Assembly (NCBI RefSeq): GCF_030852425.1
Contig: NZ_NSDM01000011.1
Span: forward strand, 248,001 to 312,000
DNA from: Saccharothrix longispora
GTDB taxonomy: Bacteria; Actinomycetota; Actinomycetes; Mycobacteriales; Pseudonocardiaceae
Length of the DNA: 64,000 nucleotides
Direction: 5' to 3'
Positions 1 through 8,531 of this stretch are shown piece by piece. The translations under genes and the position numbers were made by a program. The notes beneath the pieces were generated by a model. It did not search any database, had not been told where the DNA came from, and saw only the letters and a list, made by a program, of their open reading frames with translations. Each line of letters begins with the position of its first letter. Position 1 is the stretch's first letter.

Positions 1-67
1 CGCGCACCTGCCGCACGAGTTGCAGGTACGCGGGGAGACCGCTGGACCGGTCGATGCGGAACTCCAC
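1..67 (-). CDS. GntR-family (YtrA-like) transcriptional regulator, partial
   Basis: Only the first 22 codons are in the window; the gene runs off the left edge. From the GTG at 67-65 the minus strand reads V-E-F-R-I-D-R-S-S-G-L-P-A-Y-L-Q-L-V-R-Q, the usual start of GntR/YtrA winged-helix regulators, where the P-x-Y-L-Q stretch begins the first helix. A GGGGG stretch lies just upstream of the start, and a short palindrome in the promoter (86-95) could be its own operator. The family call rests on this N-terminus alone. Confidence 0.6.
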   Translation of the reverse strand, partial: MEFRIDRSSGLPAYLQLVRQVR

Positions 68-85
68 CGCGCCCCCAAAGTGTTC

Positions 86-95
86 TAGTCAACTA
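86..95. promoter_or_regulatory. Candidate autoregulatory operator of the partial GntR gene
   Basis: TAGTCAACTA is a perfect 10-bp palindrome in an A/T-richer patch about 20 bp upstream of the GntR start. GntR/YtrA repressors usually bind such sites in their own promoters. Its role is inferred from position only. Confidence 0.35.
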
Positions 96-301
96 AGACA
101 CCGGCACACCGTTCAGGAACACCTGGAGGTTGTCAAGACGCACGGCGGGGTGCCGGTCGCGTCCCGCGTCCGTGACCGGCACGGCGCCCGCGCCTACCGG
201 ACGGGTCATTTCCCGTCACCATGGTTGTTCCCGGCGCGCAGGGGTCCTGTCCGGCGCTTGTACTCGACGGTGCACGTGGACGACGACACCGAAGGAAGAC
301 C

Positions 302-784
302 ATGAAACTCGGACGACTCATCGCCGCCATCGCCGTGGCCGGTTCGGCGCTGCTCATCGCGCCGACCTCCAATGCCGTCCAGCCCGACACCCGGCAGGAC
401 GAGTGGGTGCTGGAGAGCGTCACGCGGCCGGGCGACGTGTGGGACCAGACCAACTGGGCCTGGGACCCCCAGTACCCGATCATCCCCCACCCCCGCCACG
501 GGGAGGACAACCAGACGTGGTTCATCTCCGACGACGGCACCATCAGGGACAAGATGCACGGGTGGTGCGCGACGGCGATCGACGGGAAGCTGGCGGGCCG
601 GCCCTGCGACGGCTCCGAGGACCAGCGGTGGGTCGGCCACTCCCACGACGGCTACCACTCCTGGCTGTTCGAGTCGGGAAGGACCGGGCACTGCGTCACG
701 CACAACGGCGTCTACACGGAACTGGTCCTCGCGCCGTGCGACCGTGAGCGGTCCGACCAGCGCTGGATCATCCACCGGCGGTAG
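302..784 (+). CDS. Secreted ricin-B-like (beta-trefoil) small protein
   Basis: 160 aa. The ATG at 302 follows a GAAGGAAG ribosome-binding site. Residues 1-25 form a Sec signal peptide (basic start, hydrophobic core, cleavage after S-N-A). The mature part has two Cys pairs in W-C-A-T ... P-C-D-G and H-C-V-T ... P-C-D-R, each followed by a D-Q-R-W motif. This resembles the Q-x-W repeats of ricin-B/beta-trefoil lectins, but only about two repeats are present rather than three. It is probably a secreted carbohydrate-binding or lectin-like protein. No catalytic domain is visible. It converges on the GGDEF-like gene through a strong hairpin. Confidence 0.6.
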   Translation: MKLGRLIAAIAVAGSALLIAPTSNAVQPDTRQDEWVLESVTRPGDVWDQTNWAWDPQYPIIPHPRHGEDNQTWFISDDGTIRDKMHGWCATAIDGKLAGRPCDGSEDQRWVGHSHDGYHSWLFESGRTGHCVTHNGVYTELVLAPCDRERSDQRWIIHRR

Positions 785-798
785 CCGGGAGCGCCCCG

Positions 799-838
799 GC
801 GCGAAGGGCCCGGGCCGCGCGGCCCGGGCCCTTCGCGC
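799..838. terminator. Bidirectional hairpin terminator
   Basis: A perfect 40-bp GC-rich palindrome centred between 818 and 819 (arms begin GCGCGAAGGGCCC). It lies between two convergent genes and could end transcripts from both. There is no U-tract, as is common in actinomycetes. Confidence 0.8.
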
Positions 839-873
839 GTGCGGGGTCGGACGACCGCACCGGTGAGGCGGGG

Positions 874-1599
874 TCAGCGTCCGAGGGCGGTGACGAGCCG
901 GGCCGCTTCGTCGTAGGTGCCCGGCAGCTGTTCCAGCCACACCTTCGCCGGGCCGGTGGGCGCGACGTGGGGGTCGACGGCCAGCCTGTGCGCGGTGAGC
1001 AGGCGCAGGTTGACCACGGCTCTCGCCAGTCGCCCGTCGCGCCTGAGCAGCACGCACGCCGTGGACGGCCCGACCGAGGCCAGCGTCTCGCCGGCGTCGA
1101 AGACCTCCTTCAGCGCGTCCGCCAGCAGCGTCATCGCCACCACCCGCGACCAGCCGGACACCCGGTTCAGGTCGATCGACACGAGCACCAGCACGTGGTC
1201 CTGCCGCCCCGCCACGCGCGCCTCCGCGTACACCTCGCGCAGCCGCGTCCGCAGGTAGGCGGAGGTCGCGAGGCCGGTGAGCGGGTTGTCCGCGGCGCAG
1301 CTGCCCGCCTGCTCGCTCACCACGTCACCCCAGCCCAGCGCGGTCACGCGGAGCATGCGCGCCGGCACGGCGTCCACGTCCGGCGAGACGATCCCGGTGG
1401 CCCCAGGCGGTTCGACGAGCACCGCGTGCAGCGCCGCGAGGTCCAGCAGCGTCTCGGCCAGGCCCGTCCCGGCCCGGGCCCGCGCGCTGCCCAGCCGGTA
1501 CAGCTCCTCGGCGGGGTCGCGCGGTCCGAGGACCGCACGGCAGACGCGGTCGACCTCGTCCACCGGCCAGTCGGCCGGGAACACCCAGCCGGCGGCCAT
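874..1599 (-). CDS. Degenerate GGDEF-like domain protein
   Basis: 241 aa from the ATG at 1599. The middle contains D-N-P-L-T-G-L-A-T followed by a V-L-V-L-V-S-I-D-L-N strand, matching the start of diguanylate-cyclase (GGDEF) domains (D-x-L-T-G-L-x-N and the Mg-binding D). No GGDEF signature loop follows, so c-di-GMP synthesis is unlikely and a regulatory or degenerate role is inferred. An ATG at 1737 would extend the frame by 46 residues, but that stretch is Arg-rich with poor GC3, so I prefer the internal start. Similar proteins are common and uncharacterised in actinomycetes. Confidence 0.5.
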   Translation of the reverse strand: MAAGWVFPADWPVDEVDRVCRAVLGPRDPAEELYRLGSARARAGTGLAETLLDLAALHAVLVEPPGATGIVSPDVDAVPARMLRVTALGWGDVVSEQAGSCAADNPLTGLATSAYLRTRLREVYAEARVAGRQDHVLVLVSIDLNRVSGWSRVVAMTLLADALKEVFDAGETLASVGPSTACVLLRRDGRLARAVVNLRLLTAHRLAVDPHVAPTGPAKVWLEQLPGTYDEAARLVTALGR

Positions 1600-1827
1600 C
1601 GACGCCGTGCGCCACCTCGACCGCAGCGCGCGCGACCTGTCAGCGCCGGAACGCCGTGCCACCGCTTCCCGAACACCCACCCGGATGCCTCCTCGCCGTC
1701 GTCCGTCGACCACGAGACGTCGCCGGCGCTCGTCCATGACGGCAGAACCAGGACACAGTTGGGTAGTCGTGCGTGACGATGCCCGACCCGGTGCGTCAGA
1801 CTGTCGCCGCGCGAGGAGGGATCACAG

Positions 1828-4212
1828 GTGGCGGCAGTTCCTGCGGACGTCCACGGACCGAGTGACGCGGAGCTGATCGACTCCGTCCGGGGCGGGGCGA
1901 TCGACGCCTACGGGCAGCTCTACGAACGGCACGTGGGCGCCGCGTACAACCTCGCCCGCCAGCTCGCCAGGTCCGCGGCGGAGGCGGACGACCTGGTGTC
2001 GGACGCGTTCGCGAAGGTGCTGGACACGCTGCGCGCGGGTCGCGGCCCGGACACGGCGTTCCGCGCCTACCTGCTCACCGCGCTGCGGCACACCGCCTAC
2101 GACAAGACCCGCCGGGACCGGAAGGTCCACCTGGCCGACGACGTCGCCGAGGTCGCGCCGGAGGCGACCAGCGTGCCGTTCACGGACACCGCCGTGGCCG
2201 GGCTGGAGCGGTCGATGGCGGCGAAGGCGTTCGCCCGCCTGCCCGAGCGCTGGCAGACCGTGCTGTGGCACACCGAGGTCGAGGGCCAGTCGCCCGCCGA
2301 GGTCGCCCCGCTGCTGGGGCTGACCGCGAACAGCGTGTCGGCGCTGGCCTACCGGGCCCGCGAGGGCCTCAAGCAGGCTTATCTGCAGGTGCACCTGGCC
2401 GAGACGCGGGCCGAGCGGTGCCACGCGACCGCCGACAGGCTCGGCGCGTGGACCCGCGGCGGGCTGTCGAAGCGGGAGACCACGCAGGTCGAGGCGCACC
2501 TGGACGAGTGCGGGGACTGCCGCGCGCTGGCTGCCGAACTGGCCGACGTCAACGGCGCGCTGCGCGGGATCATCGCGCCCCTGGTGCTGGGTGTCGGCAC
2601 CACCGGGTACCTGGCGGCGGCCGGCGCGGGGTCGGCGAAGGCCGCCGCTGCCGCCGCGACGGGTGCGGCTGCCGGGTCCGCGGGGTCGAGCGGCGGCACG
2701 ACCAACGCGCTCGGCTCCGTGCCCCGCCAGTTCCTCGGCGCGGCGGCCTCGGTGGCCGCGCTCGTCGTGGCCGTGGCGGTGGGCCTGGCGTCCGGCGGTG
2801 AGCAGCAGGGGGTGCCCGCCGCCCAGACCGCACCGGTCGAGACGTCCGCCACCCGGACCGCGCCGCAGGTGCCGCCGACCACGCAGGCACCGACCACGCA
2901 GGCACCGACCACCGAACCCGCTCCGACGCCCACCGAACCCACGACCACCACCACCACCGAACCCGCTCCGACCAGCGAGCCGGCGCCCACGTCCGAACCG
3001 CGGGCGCCGCAGCCCGGACCACAGCCGGAACCCGAGCCGGAACCCGAGCCCGAGCCGGAACCCACGCCGCCGAACCTGGTGCCGACCGTGCCCAGCGGCT
3101 TCGCGCTCACGCCCGGCGCGGACCCGGTCGCCCTGCCCGTCGTCGTGCGCAACACCGGTGAGACGACCTCGCAGCCGGCGAGCGCGGCCCTGGTCCTGCC
3201 GCCCGGCGTGCGGTCGGTGGGCGGTCCCGCCTCGTTCGCGGGCGGGCGGCTCGCGCGGTTCGACGGGCTGCCCGAGCAGACCGTGGACTGCCCGGCGGCC
3301 GTGGGCGCGGTCTCGTGCGCCACCCCGCAGGGCATCGCGCCGGGCGGCACGGCGACGTTCGCCTTCCGCCTCCAGGCCGACTGGGAGGCGATGACCGGTC
3401 GCATCACCGGCACGGTCACCGCGGGCACGTCGCTCAGCGTGGACATCGAGGTCGACGTCGCGGTCACGCCGGTCGAGGACGCGCTGGACCTCGACGTGGA
3501 CGTCACCCGGTGGCACCACGAGTACTGGAGCTCCCGGGTGGACGTGGAGGTCACCAACACCGGTGGCCGCCCCGGTCCCCTGACCCTCGCGGTGGAATCC
3601 GACGACGTCCACCTGATCACCCTGACCAGGGGGTGCGCCAAGTCCGACCGGCGGATCGTCTGCGAGGCGCCGCTGGACCGGGGCGAGTCGTTCCGCCTCT
3701 CGGTGTGGGCGCTCCGGACGTCGTGGCACCAGGAGCAGCCGTCACGATCGCCCGGCGAGTCGGACGAGCGGGGCCGGAAGGGCGGCGCGGTGACGGTCAC
3801 CGCGACCCTCGGCGCCGCGACCGCGAGCGAGACGGTCACCGTCTTCACCCGTCCGGGCGAACACCCCGGGCACCCGCCGACCGGCACCCCGAGCACGAGC
3901 ACGAACACGACGACGGAGCCGAGCACGACCCGTCCGACGACGACGACCACGCCGCCGTCGACCACGACCCGGTCGACCACGCCGACGTCGCCGTCCGGGG
4001 AGCCGCCCCGAGTGACCGATCCGACGGCTCCCGCGACCGAGCCCCCGCCCGCCACCGAGCCCCCGCCGGGGTCCCCGACGAGTCCGCCGAACGTGCCCAC
4101 ACCGAGCGAGCCCACCCCCACTGACCGGCTGGAACCGTGCGAACCGGTCATACCGCTGTGGCCACCGCTGCTGGGCGACCTGCTGCCCCTCCCGTGCCGC
4201 ACCCCTTCGTGA
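1828..4212 (+). CDS. ECF sigma factor fused to anti-sigma zinc finger, TM segment and exported domains
   Basis: 794 aa, GTG start with a GAGGAGGG ribosome-binding site. Sigma region 2 covers about residues 14-95 and region 4 about 125-185. A ZAS-type zinc motif H224-x3-C228-x2-C231 follows, which is normally found in a separate anti-sigma protein. Residues about 302-322 form one membrane helix. The exported part starts with a Pro/Thr/Glu-rich stalk (330-415), then two beta-rich segments resembling CARDB/DUF11 repeats (about 415-640), then a second Thr/Pro stalk. Sigma factor, anti-sigma and extracellular sensor are thus one polypeptide; related ECF groups with membrane-spanning C-terminal extensions are known in actinobacteria. 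Release of the sigma part would need proteolysis or conformational change (inferred). Confidence 0.8.
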   Translation: MAAVPADVHGPSDAELIDSVRGGAIDAYGQLYERHVGAAYNLARQLARSAAEADDLVSDAFAKVLDTLRAGRGPDTAFRAYLLTALRHTAYDKTRRDRKVHLADDVAEVAPEATSVPFTDTAVAGLERSMAAKAFARLPERWQTVLWHTEVEGQSPAEVAPLLGLTANSVSALAYRAREGLKQAYLQVHLAETRAERCHATADRLGAWTRGGLSKRETTQVEAHLDECGDCRALAAELADVNGALRGIIAPLVLGVGTTGYLAAAGAGSAKAAAAAATGAAAGSAGSSGGTTNALGSVPRQFLGAAASVAALVVAVAVGLASGGEQQGVPAAQTAPVETSATRTAPQVPPTTQAPTTQAPTTEPAPTPTEPTTTTTTEPAPTSEPAPTSEPRAPQPGPQPEPEPEPEPEPEPTPPNLVPTVPSGFALTPGADPVALPVVVRNTGETTSQPASAALVLPPGVRSVGGPASFAGGRLARFDGLPEQTVDCPAAVGAVSCATPQGIAPGGTATFAFRLQADWEAMTGRITGTVTAGTSLSVDIEVDVAVTPVEDALDLDVDVTRWHHEYWSSRVDVEVTNTGGRPGPLTLAVESDDVHLITLTRGCAKSDRRIVCEAPLDRGESFRLSVWALRTSWHQEQPSRSPGESDERGRKGGAVTVTATLGAATASETVTVFTRPGEHPGHPPTGTPSTSTNTTTEPSTTRPTTTTTPPSTTTRSTTPTSPSGEPPRVTDPTAPATEPPPATEPPPGSPTSPPNVPTPSEPTPTDRLEPCEPVIPLWPPLLGDLLPLPCRTPS

Positions 4213-4244
4213 TCGACTCGTCACGCGGTCGGTAACCTGCCCCG

Positions 4245-4763
4245 GTGTTGCCACTCGTGCGCAAGGTGCTGGGGCTCCTCCCGGAACCGGTCCGGTTCCT
4301 GATCCGCAAGCACCGCGAGCTGATCCGCTTCGCCGTCGTCGGCGGCACCACGTTCGTGATCGACAACGGCGTCTGGTACGCGCTGAAGCTCACGTTCCTC
4401 CAGGACAAGGTCGTCACCGCGAAGGCCATCGCCGTGCTGGTGGCCGTCATCTCGTCCTACGTGCTGAGCCGCGAGTGGTCGTTCCACACCCGCGGCGGGC
4501 GTGAGCGCCACCACGAGGCCGCGTTGTTCTTCCTGGTCAGCGGCGTCGGCATCGGCGTGAACCTGCTGCCGCTGTACGTGTCGCGGCACGTGTTCGACCT
4601 GCACTCGGAGGTGGCGGACTTCGTCACCGGATCGGTGATCGGCATGCTGCTCGCGACCGGGTTCAAGTTCTGGGCGATGCGGAAGTTCGTGTTCCCCCAG
4701 GCCGACGCACGCCCCTCGGTCCGGCCGCTGCACGTCGTCGCGGAGCAGCGCGAAGTAGCCTGA
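4245..4763 (+). CDS. GtrA family membrane protein (copy 1)
   Basis: 172 aa. Four predicted hydrophobic segments and the conserved L-I-R-F-A-V-V-G-G and S-R-E-W-S-F motifs identify GtrA/DPMS-type proteins, thought to help flip polyprenyl-linked sugars for cell-envelope glycan synthesis. The GTG start has no ribosome-binding site but a TAACCT box at 4233-4238, leaving 6 nt to the start, so it is probably leaderless. Next to a closely related second copy. Confidence 0.8.
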   Translation: MLPLVRKVLGLLPEPVRFLIRKHRELIRFAVVGGTTFVIDNGVWYALKLTFLQDKVVTAKAIAVLVAVISSYVLSREWSFHTRGGRERHHEAALFFLVSGVGIGVNLLPLYVSRHVFDLHSEVADFVTGSVIGMLLATGFKFWAMRKFVFPQADARPSVRPLHVVAEQREVA

Positions 4764-4767
4764 CCGG

Positions 4768-5322
4768 GTGTCCGTAGTCGAAAACGTGGTCCTGCACCTG
4801 CCCGAACCGCTGCGCTCGCTCGCGCTCAAGCACAGAGAGCTGCTCAAGTTCGCCGTCGTGGGCGGCACGTGCTTCGTGATCGACACGGCCATCTTCATCG
4901 GCCTGAAGTCGATCGTCCTCACCGAGCACCCCGTGACGGCGAAGATCATCGCCACCCTGGTCGCCACGATCGTGTCGTACGTCCTCAACCGCGAGTGGTC
5001 GTTCAAGACCCGCGGCGGCCGTGAGCGGCGGCACGAGGCGGCGTTGTTCTTCCTGGTCAACGGCATCGGCATCGTGCTCAACTCGGCGCCGCTGTGGGTG
5101 TCGCGCTACCTGCTGGACCTCCAGGAGCCGAACATCAGCCGGGTCGGCGAGGAGGTGGCCGACTTCGTCAGCGCCCAGATCGTCGGCACCCTGATCGGCA
5201 TGGCGTTCCGCTGGTACGGCTACAAGAGGTGGGTCTTCCCGAACGCCGACGCCCGCCCGCGCCGCGTGACCCGCGCCTACGACCTCCCCGAAGAGGACGA
5301 ACAAGCCCTGGGCCACTCCTGA
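4768..5322 (+). CDS. GtrA family membrane protein (copy 2)
   Basis: 184 aa, clearly paralogous to the gene just upstream (shared L-L-K-F-A-V-V-G-G, N-R-E-W-S-F, T-R-G-G-R-E-R and E-A-A-L-F-F-L-V motifs), indicating tandem duplication. Its own TAGCCT -10 box (4756-4761) lies inside the last codons of copy 1, 6 nt before the GTG start, so it can be transcribed independently as a leaderless message. The stop codon is followed at once by a 22-bp repeat array. The two copies may act as a heteromer (inference). Confidence 0.8.
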   Translation: MSVVENVVLHLPEPLRSLALKHRELLKFAVVGGTCFVIDTAIFIGLKSIVLTEHPVTAKIIATLVATIVSYVLNREWSFKTRGGRERRHEAALFFLVNGIGIVLNSAPLWVSRYLLDLQEPNISRVGEEVADFVSAQIVGTLIGMAFRWYGYKRWVFPNADARPRRVTRAYDLPEEDEQALGHS

Positions 5323-5326
5323 CCCC

Positions 5327-5510
5327 CGCGAGTCGTACGTTCACGCCCCGCGAGTCGTACGTTCGCGCCCCGCGAGTCGTACGTTCACGCCCCGCGAGAT
5401 CGCCGGTCCGCATACCCACCGGTCGGCCCGAGTGCGGACACGCTGGGGCCGGATTTACGACTCGCGGGGCGCGAACGTACGACTCGCGCGGCCCCGGTTT
5501 ACGACTCGCG
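5327..5510. repeat. 22-bp repeat array with inverted counterpart, locus 1
   Basis: Left arm: three near-identical 22-bp units (from 5327, 5349 and 5371; core CGCGAGTCGTACGTTC) and a decayed fourth (5393-5414). Right arm: three inverted units ending in CGACTCGCG at 5466, 5488 and 5510. About 30-50 bp of unrelated sequence separates the arms. It lies between the convergent gtrA copy 2 and hisN, and the last units run into hisN and provide its TAA stop. RNA from either side could fold into a long stem, so bidirectional termination is likely. Confidence 0.85.
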
Positions 5511-6287
5511 GGTGGCGAGGATGGCCAGGGCTGAGCGGTGGAGGTGGCCGTTGGTGGAGAGGACGTTGCCGCCGTCGAAGCGCTCGGCGCCCGTCAGGTC
5601 GCTGAACCGGCCGCCGGCCTCGCGGACCAGCACCTGGAACGGGGCCACGTCCCAGGGGTTCACGATCGGCTCGGCCGCCACGTCGATGGCGCCCTCCGCG
5701 ACCAGGCAGTGCTGCCAGAAGTCGCCGAACGCCCGGTTCTCCCAGCACGCGTCGACCAGCGCCAGGTACGCCTCGCGCGAGTGGTACTGCGTCCACGTGC
5801 CCAGGTGCGTGGTCGACAGGTAGGCGTCGGCCAGGTCGGACACCCCCGACACGGCGATCCGGCGGGTGCCGGAGGCGTCGGAGGTGAAGGCCCCCGAACC
5901 GGTCGACGCCCACCAGCGGCGGCCCAGCGCCGGGGCCGACACCACGCCCACGACGGGCGTGCCGTCGACCACCAGCGCGATCAGGGTCGCCCAGACGGGC
6001 ACGCCGCGCAGGAAGTTCTTCGTGCCGTCGATCGGGTCCACGACCCACGCGCGCCCGGCGCCCACCGCGCCGCCGCGCTCCTCGCCCGCCACCTGGTCAC
6101 CCGGCGCGTCGACGGCCAGCACGGCGCGGATCGCGTCCTCCACGGCCACGTCCGCGTCGGTCACCGGCGTCCGGTCCGGCTTGCGCTCCACGACGAGGTC
6201 GCGGGCGCGGAACCGGGCCGTGGTGATCGCGTCGGCCTCGTCGGCCAACCGCAGGGCCAGGGACAGGTCTGCACGAAGGTCTGACAC
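5499..6287 (-). CDS. hisN: Inositol-monophosphatase-family phosphatase, probably histidinol-phosphatase
   Basis: 262 aa from the GTG at 6287. It has the IMPase metal/catalytic motif W-V-V-D-P-I-D-G-T-K-N-F, an upstream G-E-E-R-G, and a C-terminal N-P-W-D-V-A-P. The N-terminal K-P-D-R-T-P-V-T-D-A-D matches the HisN subgroup (histidinol phosphate to histidinol) better than inositol or adenosine bisphosphate phosphatases, but substrate is not certain. It is divergent from the response regulator with a 33-bp gap. The C-terminus ends A-T-R-E-S-stop, encoded by a 22-bp repeat unit, so the natural end may have been altered by the repeat. Confidence 0.75.
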   Translation of the reverse strand: MSDLRADLSLALRLADEADAITTARFRARDLVVERKPDRTPVTDADVAVEDAIRAVLAVDAPGDQVAGEERGGAVGAGRAWVVDPIDGTKNFLRGVPVWATLIALVVDGTPVVGVVSAPALGRRWWASTGSGAFTSDASGTRRIAVSGVSDLADAYLSTTHLGTWTQYHSREAYLALVDACWENRAFGDFWQHCLVAEGAIDVAAEPIVNPWDVAPFQVLVREAGGRFSDLTGAERFDGGNVLSTNGHLHRSALAILATRES

Positions 6288-6320
6288 GCACGGGATCGTG
6301 CCACGCCTACGCTGGGTGCC

Positions 6321-6992
6321 GTGAGCGTGGTCTTGTTGGCCGAGGACGACCCGGCCATCGCCGAACCCCTGTCCCGGGCCCTCCAGCGGGAGGGTTACCA
6401 GGTGCAGGTCGTCGGCGACGGCCTGGGCGCGCTGGACGCCGCCACGCACAGCGGCATCGACCTGCTGGTGCTCGACCTGGGCCTGCCCGGCATGGACGGC
6501 CTGGAGGTGTGCCGCCGGCTGCGGGCGGGCGGGCGCGGCATCCCCGTGCTGATGCTCACGGCGCGGTCCGACGAGGTGGACTTCGTGGTCGGCCTCGACG
6601 CGGGCGCGGACGACTACGTGGCCAAGCCGTTCCGGTTGGCGGAGCTGATGGCCCGCATCCGGGCCCTGCTGCGCCGGCGCGCCCCCGGCACGCTGGAGGT
6701 CAACGGCGTGCGCGTGGACCTCGCGGCCCGCCGCGTCACCGTGGACGGCCAGGAGGTGCAGCTCGCGAACAAGGAGTTCGAGCTGCTGCGCGTGCTGATC
6801 CAGCGCGCCGGCCAGGTCGTGCACCGCGACGAGATCCTCTCCGAGGTGTGGAACGACCCGGAGCTCAAGAGCAGCAAGACCCTCGACATGCACATGTCGT
6901 GGCTGCGGCGGAAGCTCGGTGACACCCGCACCGTGGAGCGCCGCATCGCGACCGTGCGCGGGGTCGGTTTCCGCTTCAACACCGCCGACTGA
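6321..6992 (+). CDS. OmpR-family response regulator
   Basis: 223 aa. Receiver domain 1-115 with acidic pair E8/D9-D10, phospho-acceptor D52 (V-L-D-L-G-L-P-G-M-D-G) and the K in V-A-K-P-F. A winged-helix DNA-binding domain covers about 130-220. Leaderless: TACGCT at 6308-6313 and GTG at 6321. It overlaps its histidine kinase by one base (TGATG), so the two form an operon. Confidence 0.9.
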   Translation: MSVVLLAEDDPAIAEPLSRALQREGYQVQVVGDGLGALDAATHSGIDLLVLDLGLPGMDGLEVCRRLRAGGRGIPVLMLTARSDEVDFVVGLDAGADDYVAKPFRLAELMARIRALLRRRAPGTLEVNGVRVDLAARRVTVDGQEVQLANKEFELLRVLIQRAGQVVHRDEILSEVWNDPELKSSKTLDMHMSWLRRKLGDTRTVERRIATVRGVGFRFNTAD

Positions 6993-8266
6993 TGCGCAGC
7001 CGCATCCTGCGGGCCATCCTGCTGGCCGTCGCCGTCACCGGGATCGCCCTGGGCATCCCGCTCGGCTACACCGCCCTGCGGCTGGTCGACGACGGGGCGC
7101 GCGGCGACCTCGCGTCCCGGGCGCGGCAGATCGCGGCGCTCATCGACGACCAGATCGCCGACGGCCGCCCCATCGACCTGGAACCCGTGCAGGTCGGCGT
7201 GCCCGAGGGTGGTCACCTCGTGGTGACGTCCGCCGACGGCGTGCGGGAGTTCGGCACGACGCCGGGTCCGGACGCGCTGTCGGTGGAGCTGCCGATCGCG
7301 CAGCAGGGCACCGTGCGGCTGGAGGTGTCGTCGGCCCCCATGCACACCGCGCAGTACCAGGTCGCGGCCCTGGTGGTGCTGCTGGTCGTGCTGTCCGTGG
7401 GCACCGGCACGGTCGTCGCCACGGTCACCGCCCGCAAGCTCGCCCGCCCCCTGCGGCACGTCGCGGCCCGCGCGGCGCGGCTCGGCGCGGGCGACTTCCG
7501 GCGTGACGACCGGCGGCACGACGTGCCCGAGCTGGACCTGGTGGCCGACGCGCTGGACAAGTCGGCGGGCGCGCTGGCCCAGCTGGTGCAGCGGGAGCGC
7601 GAGCTGGTCGGCGACGTGTCGCACCAGCTGCGCAGCAGGCTGACCGCGTTGCAGCTGCGGCTGGAGGCGCTGTCGCTGCACCCCGAACCGGACGCGGCGG
7701 CGGAGGCGAGGGCCGCGCTGGAGCAGGCCGAGCGGCTCGGCGAGGTGCTGAACGAGATGCTCGCCGCCGCACGGGCCGCGCGCGCGGTCGGCGCGGAGCC
7801 GCTCGACCTGGGCGCGGAGCTGTCCGCGATCGCCGAGGAGTGGCGCGAACCGCTGCGCGGCGTCGGCCGGGCCCTGCGGGTGCGGGTGCCGGAGGGGCTG
7901 CTGGCCCGGGCCACGCCCGCCCGGCTGCGCGAGGCGATCGGCGTGCTGCTGGACAACGCCCTGCGGCACGGCGAGGGCCCGGTCACGGTGTCCGCGCGCC
8001 GCGACGACGCGACCGTGGTCGTGGAGGTCGCCGACGGCGGCGCGGGCGTGCCCGACGAGCTGGCCCACCACATCTTCGAGCGCGGCGTGTCCGGCGGCGG
8101 CTCCACGGGCGTGGGCCTGGCGCTCGCGCGCGCCCTGGTCGACGCCGACGGCGGTCGGCTGGAGCTGTCCACCGCCCGGCCCGCGACGTTCGCCGTGTTC
8201 CTGCCCGTGCCGAAGGCGGAGGACGTGGTCGGGGTGTCCTGGCGGACCGACCTCACGCCCCGTTAG
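6992..8266 (+). CDS. Sensor histidine kinase
   Basis: 424 aa. TM1 about 7-29, a short extracytoplasmic region of about 95 residues, TM2 about 123-146, HAMP about 148-200, then the H-box E-L-V-G-D-V-S-H211-Q-L-R and ATPase boxes N (L-L-D-N-A-L-R-H) and G (D-G-G-A-G-V-P). It would phosphorylate the regulator encoded just upstream; the stimulus is unknown. Its last 14 bp overlap, on the opposite strand, the end of the putative TNT immunity gene. Confidence 0.9.
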   Translation: MRSRILRAILLAVAVTGIALGIPLGYTALRLVDDGARGDLASRARQIAALIDDQIADGRPIDLEPVQVGVPEGGHLVVTSADGVREFGTTPGPDALSVELPIAQQGTVRLEVSSAPMHTAQYQVAALVVLLVVLSVGTGTVVATVTARKLARPLRHVAARAARLGAGDFRRDDRRHDVPELDLVADALDKSAGALAQLVQRERELVGDVSHQLRSRLTALQLRLEALSLHPEPDAAAEARAALEQAERLGEVLNEMLAAARAARAVGAEPLDLGAELSAIAEEWREPLRGVGRALRVRVPEGLLARATPARLREAIGVLLDNALRHGEGPVTVSARRDDATVVVEVADGGAGVPDELAHHIFERGVSGGGSTGVGLALARALVDADGGRLELSTARPATFAVFLPVPKAEDVVGVSWRTDLTPR

Positions 8267-8531
8267 GGGCCTCGTCGGCGGTCGGCAGCACACCCACGGC
8301 GCCGCGCACGACCTGCGCCCACACCAGGCGGCCGAACAGGTAGTGGCAGGCGACGTCCTCGCTGGTGAACGCCGCCCAGTCGTACCGGTTGCCCTGCTCG
8401 CGCCAGAACACCTCGAAGCCCTCGCCGGTCTGGAGCAGGCACCACGTGTTGTCGGCCTCGGACCCGATCGACACCACCTCCGCGGGCACGCCGACCGCGA
8501 GAAGCCAGCCCAGGACCGACTCGACGTTCAC
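8253..8531 (-). CDS. Putative immunity protein for the TNT toxin
   Basis: 92 aa, acidic and Trp-rich, with no recognised domain. The GTG start overlaps the toxin stop (GTGA), so the two are translationally coupled. In M. tuberculosis the TNT toxin CpnT (Rv3903c) is followed by its antitoxin IFT (Rv3902c) in the same arrangement. The function here is inferred from size, position and coupling, not from sequence similarity. Its 3' end overlaps the convergent histidine kinase gene by 14 bp. Confidence 0.6.
   Translation of the reverse strand: MNVESVLGWLLAVGVPAEVVSIGSEADNTWCLLQTGEGFEVFWREQGNRYDWAAFTSEDVACHYLFGRLVWAQVVRGAVGVLPTADEAPNGA

Noticed and set aside
1822-3729. Long minus-strand ORF opposite the sigma/anti-sigma gene
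   Set aside because: Arg/Gly/His-rich shadow of the real gene caused by high GC; no ribosome-binding site or domain.
5499-6893. 464-codon N-terminally extended HisN
   Set aside because: The extension is antisense to the response regulator and unlike any phosphatase; the GTG at 6287 gives the family length.
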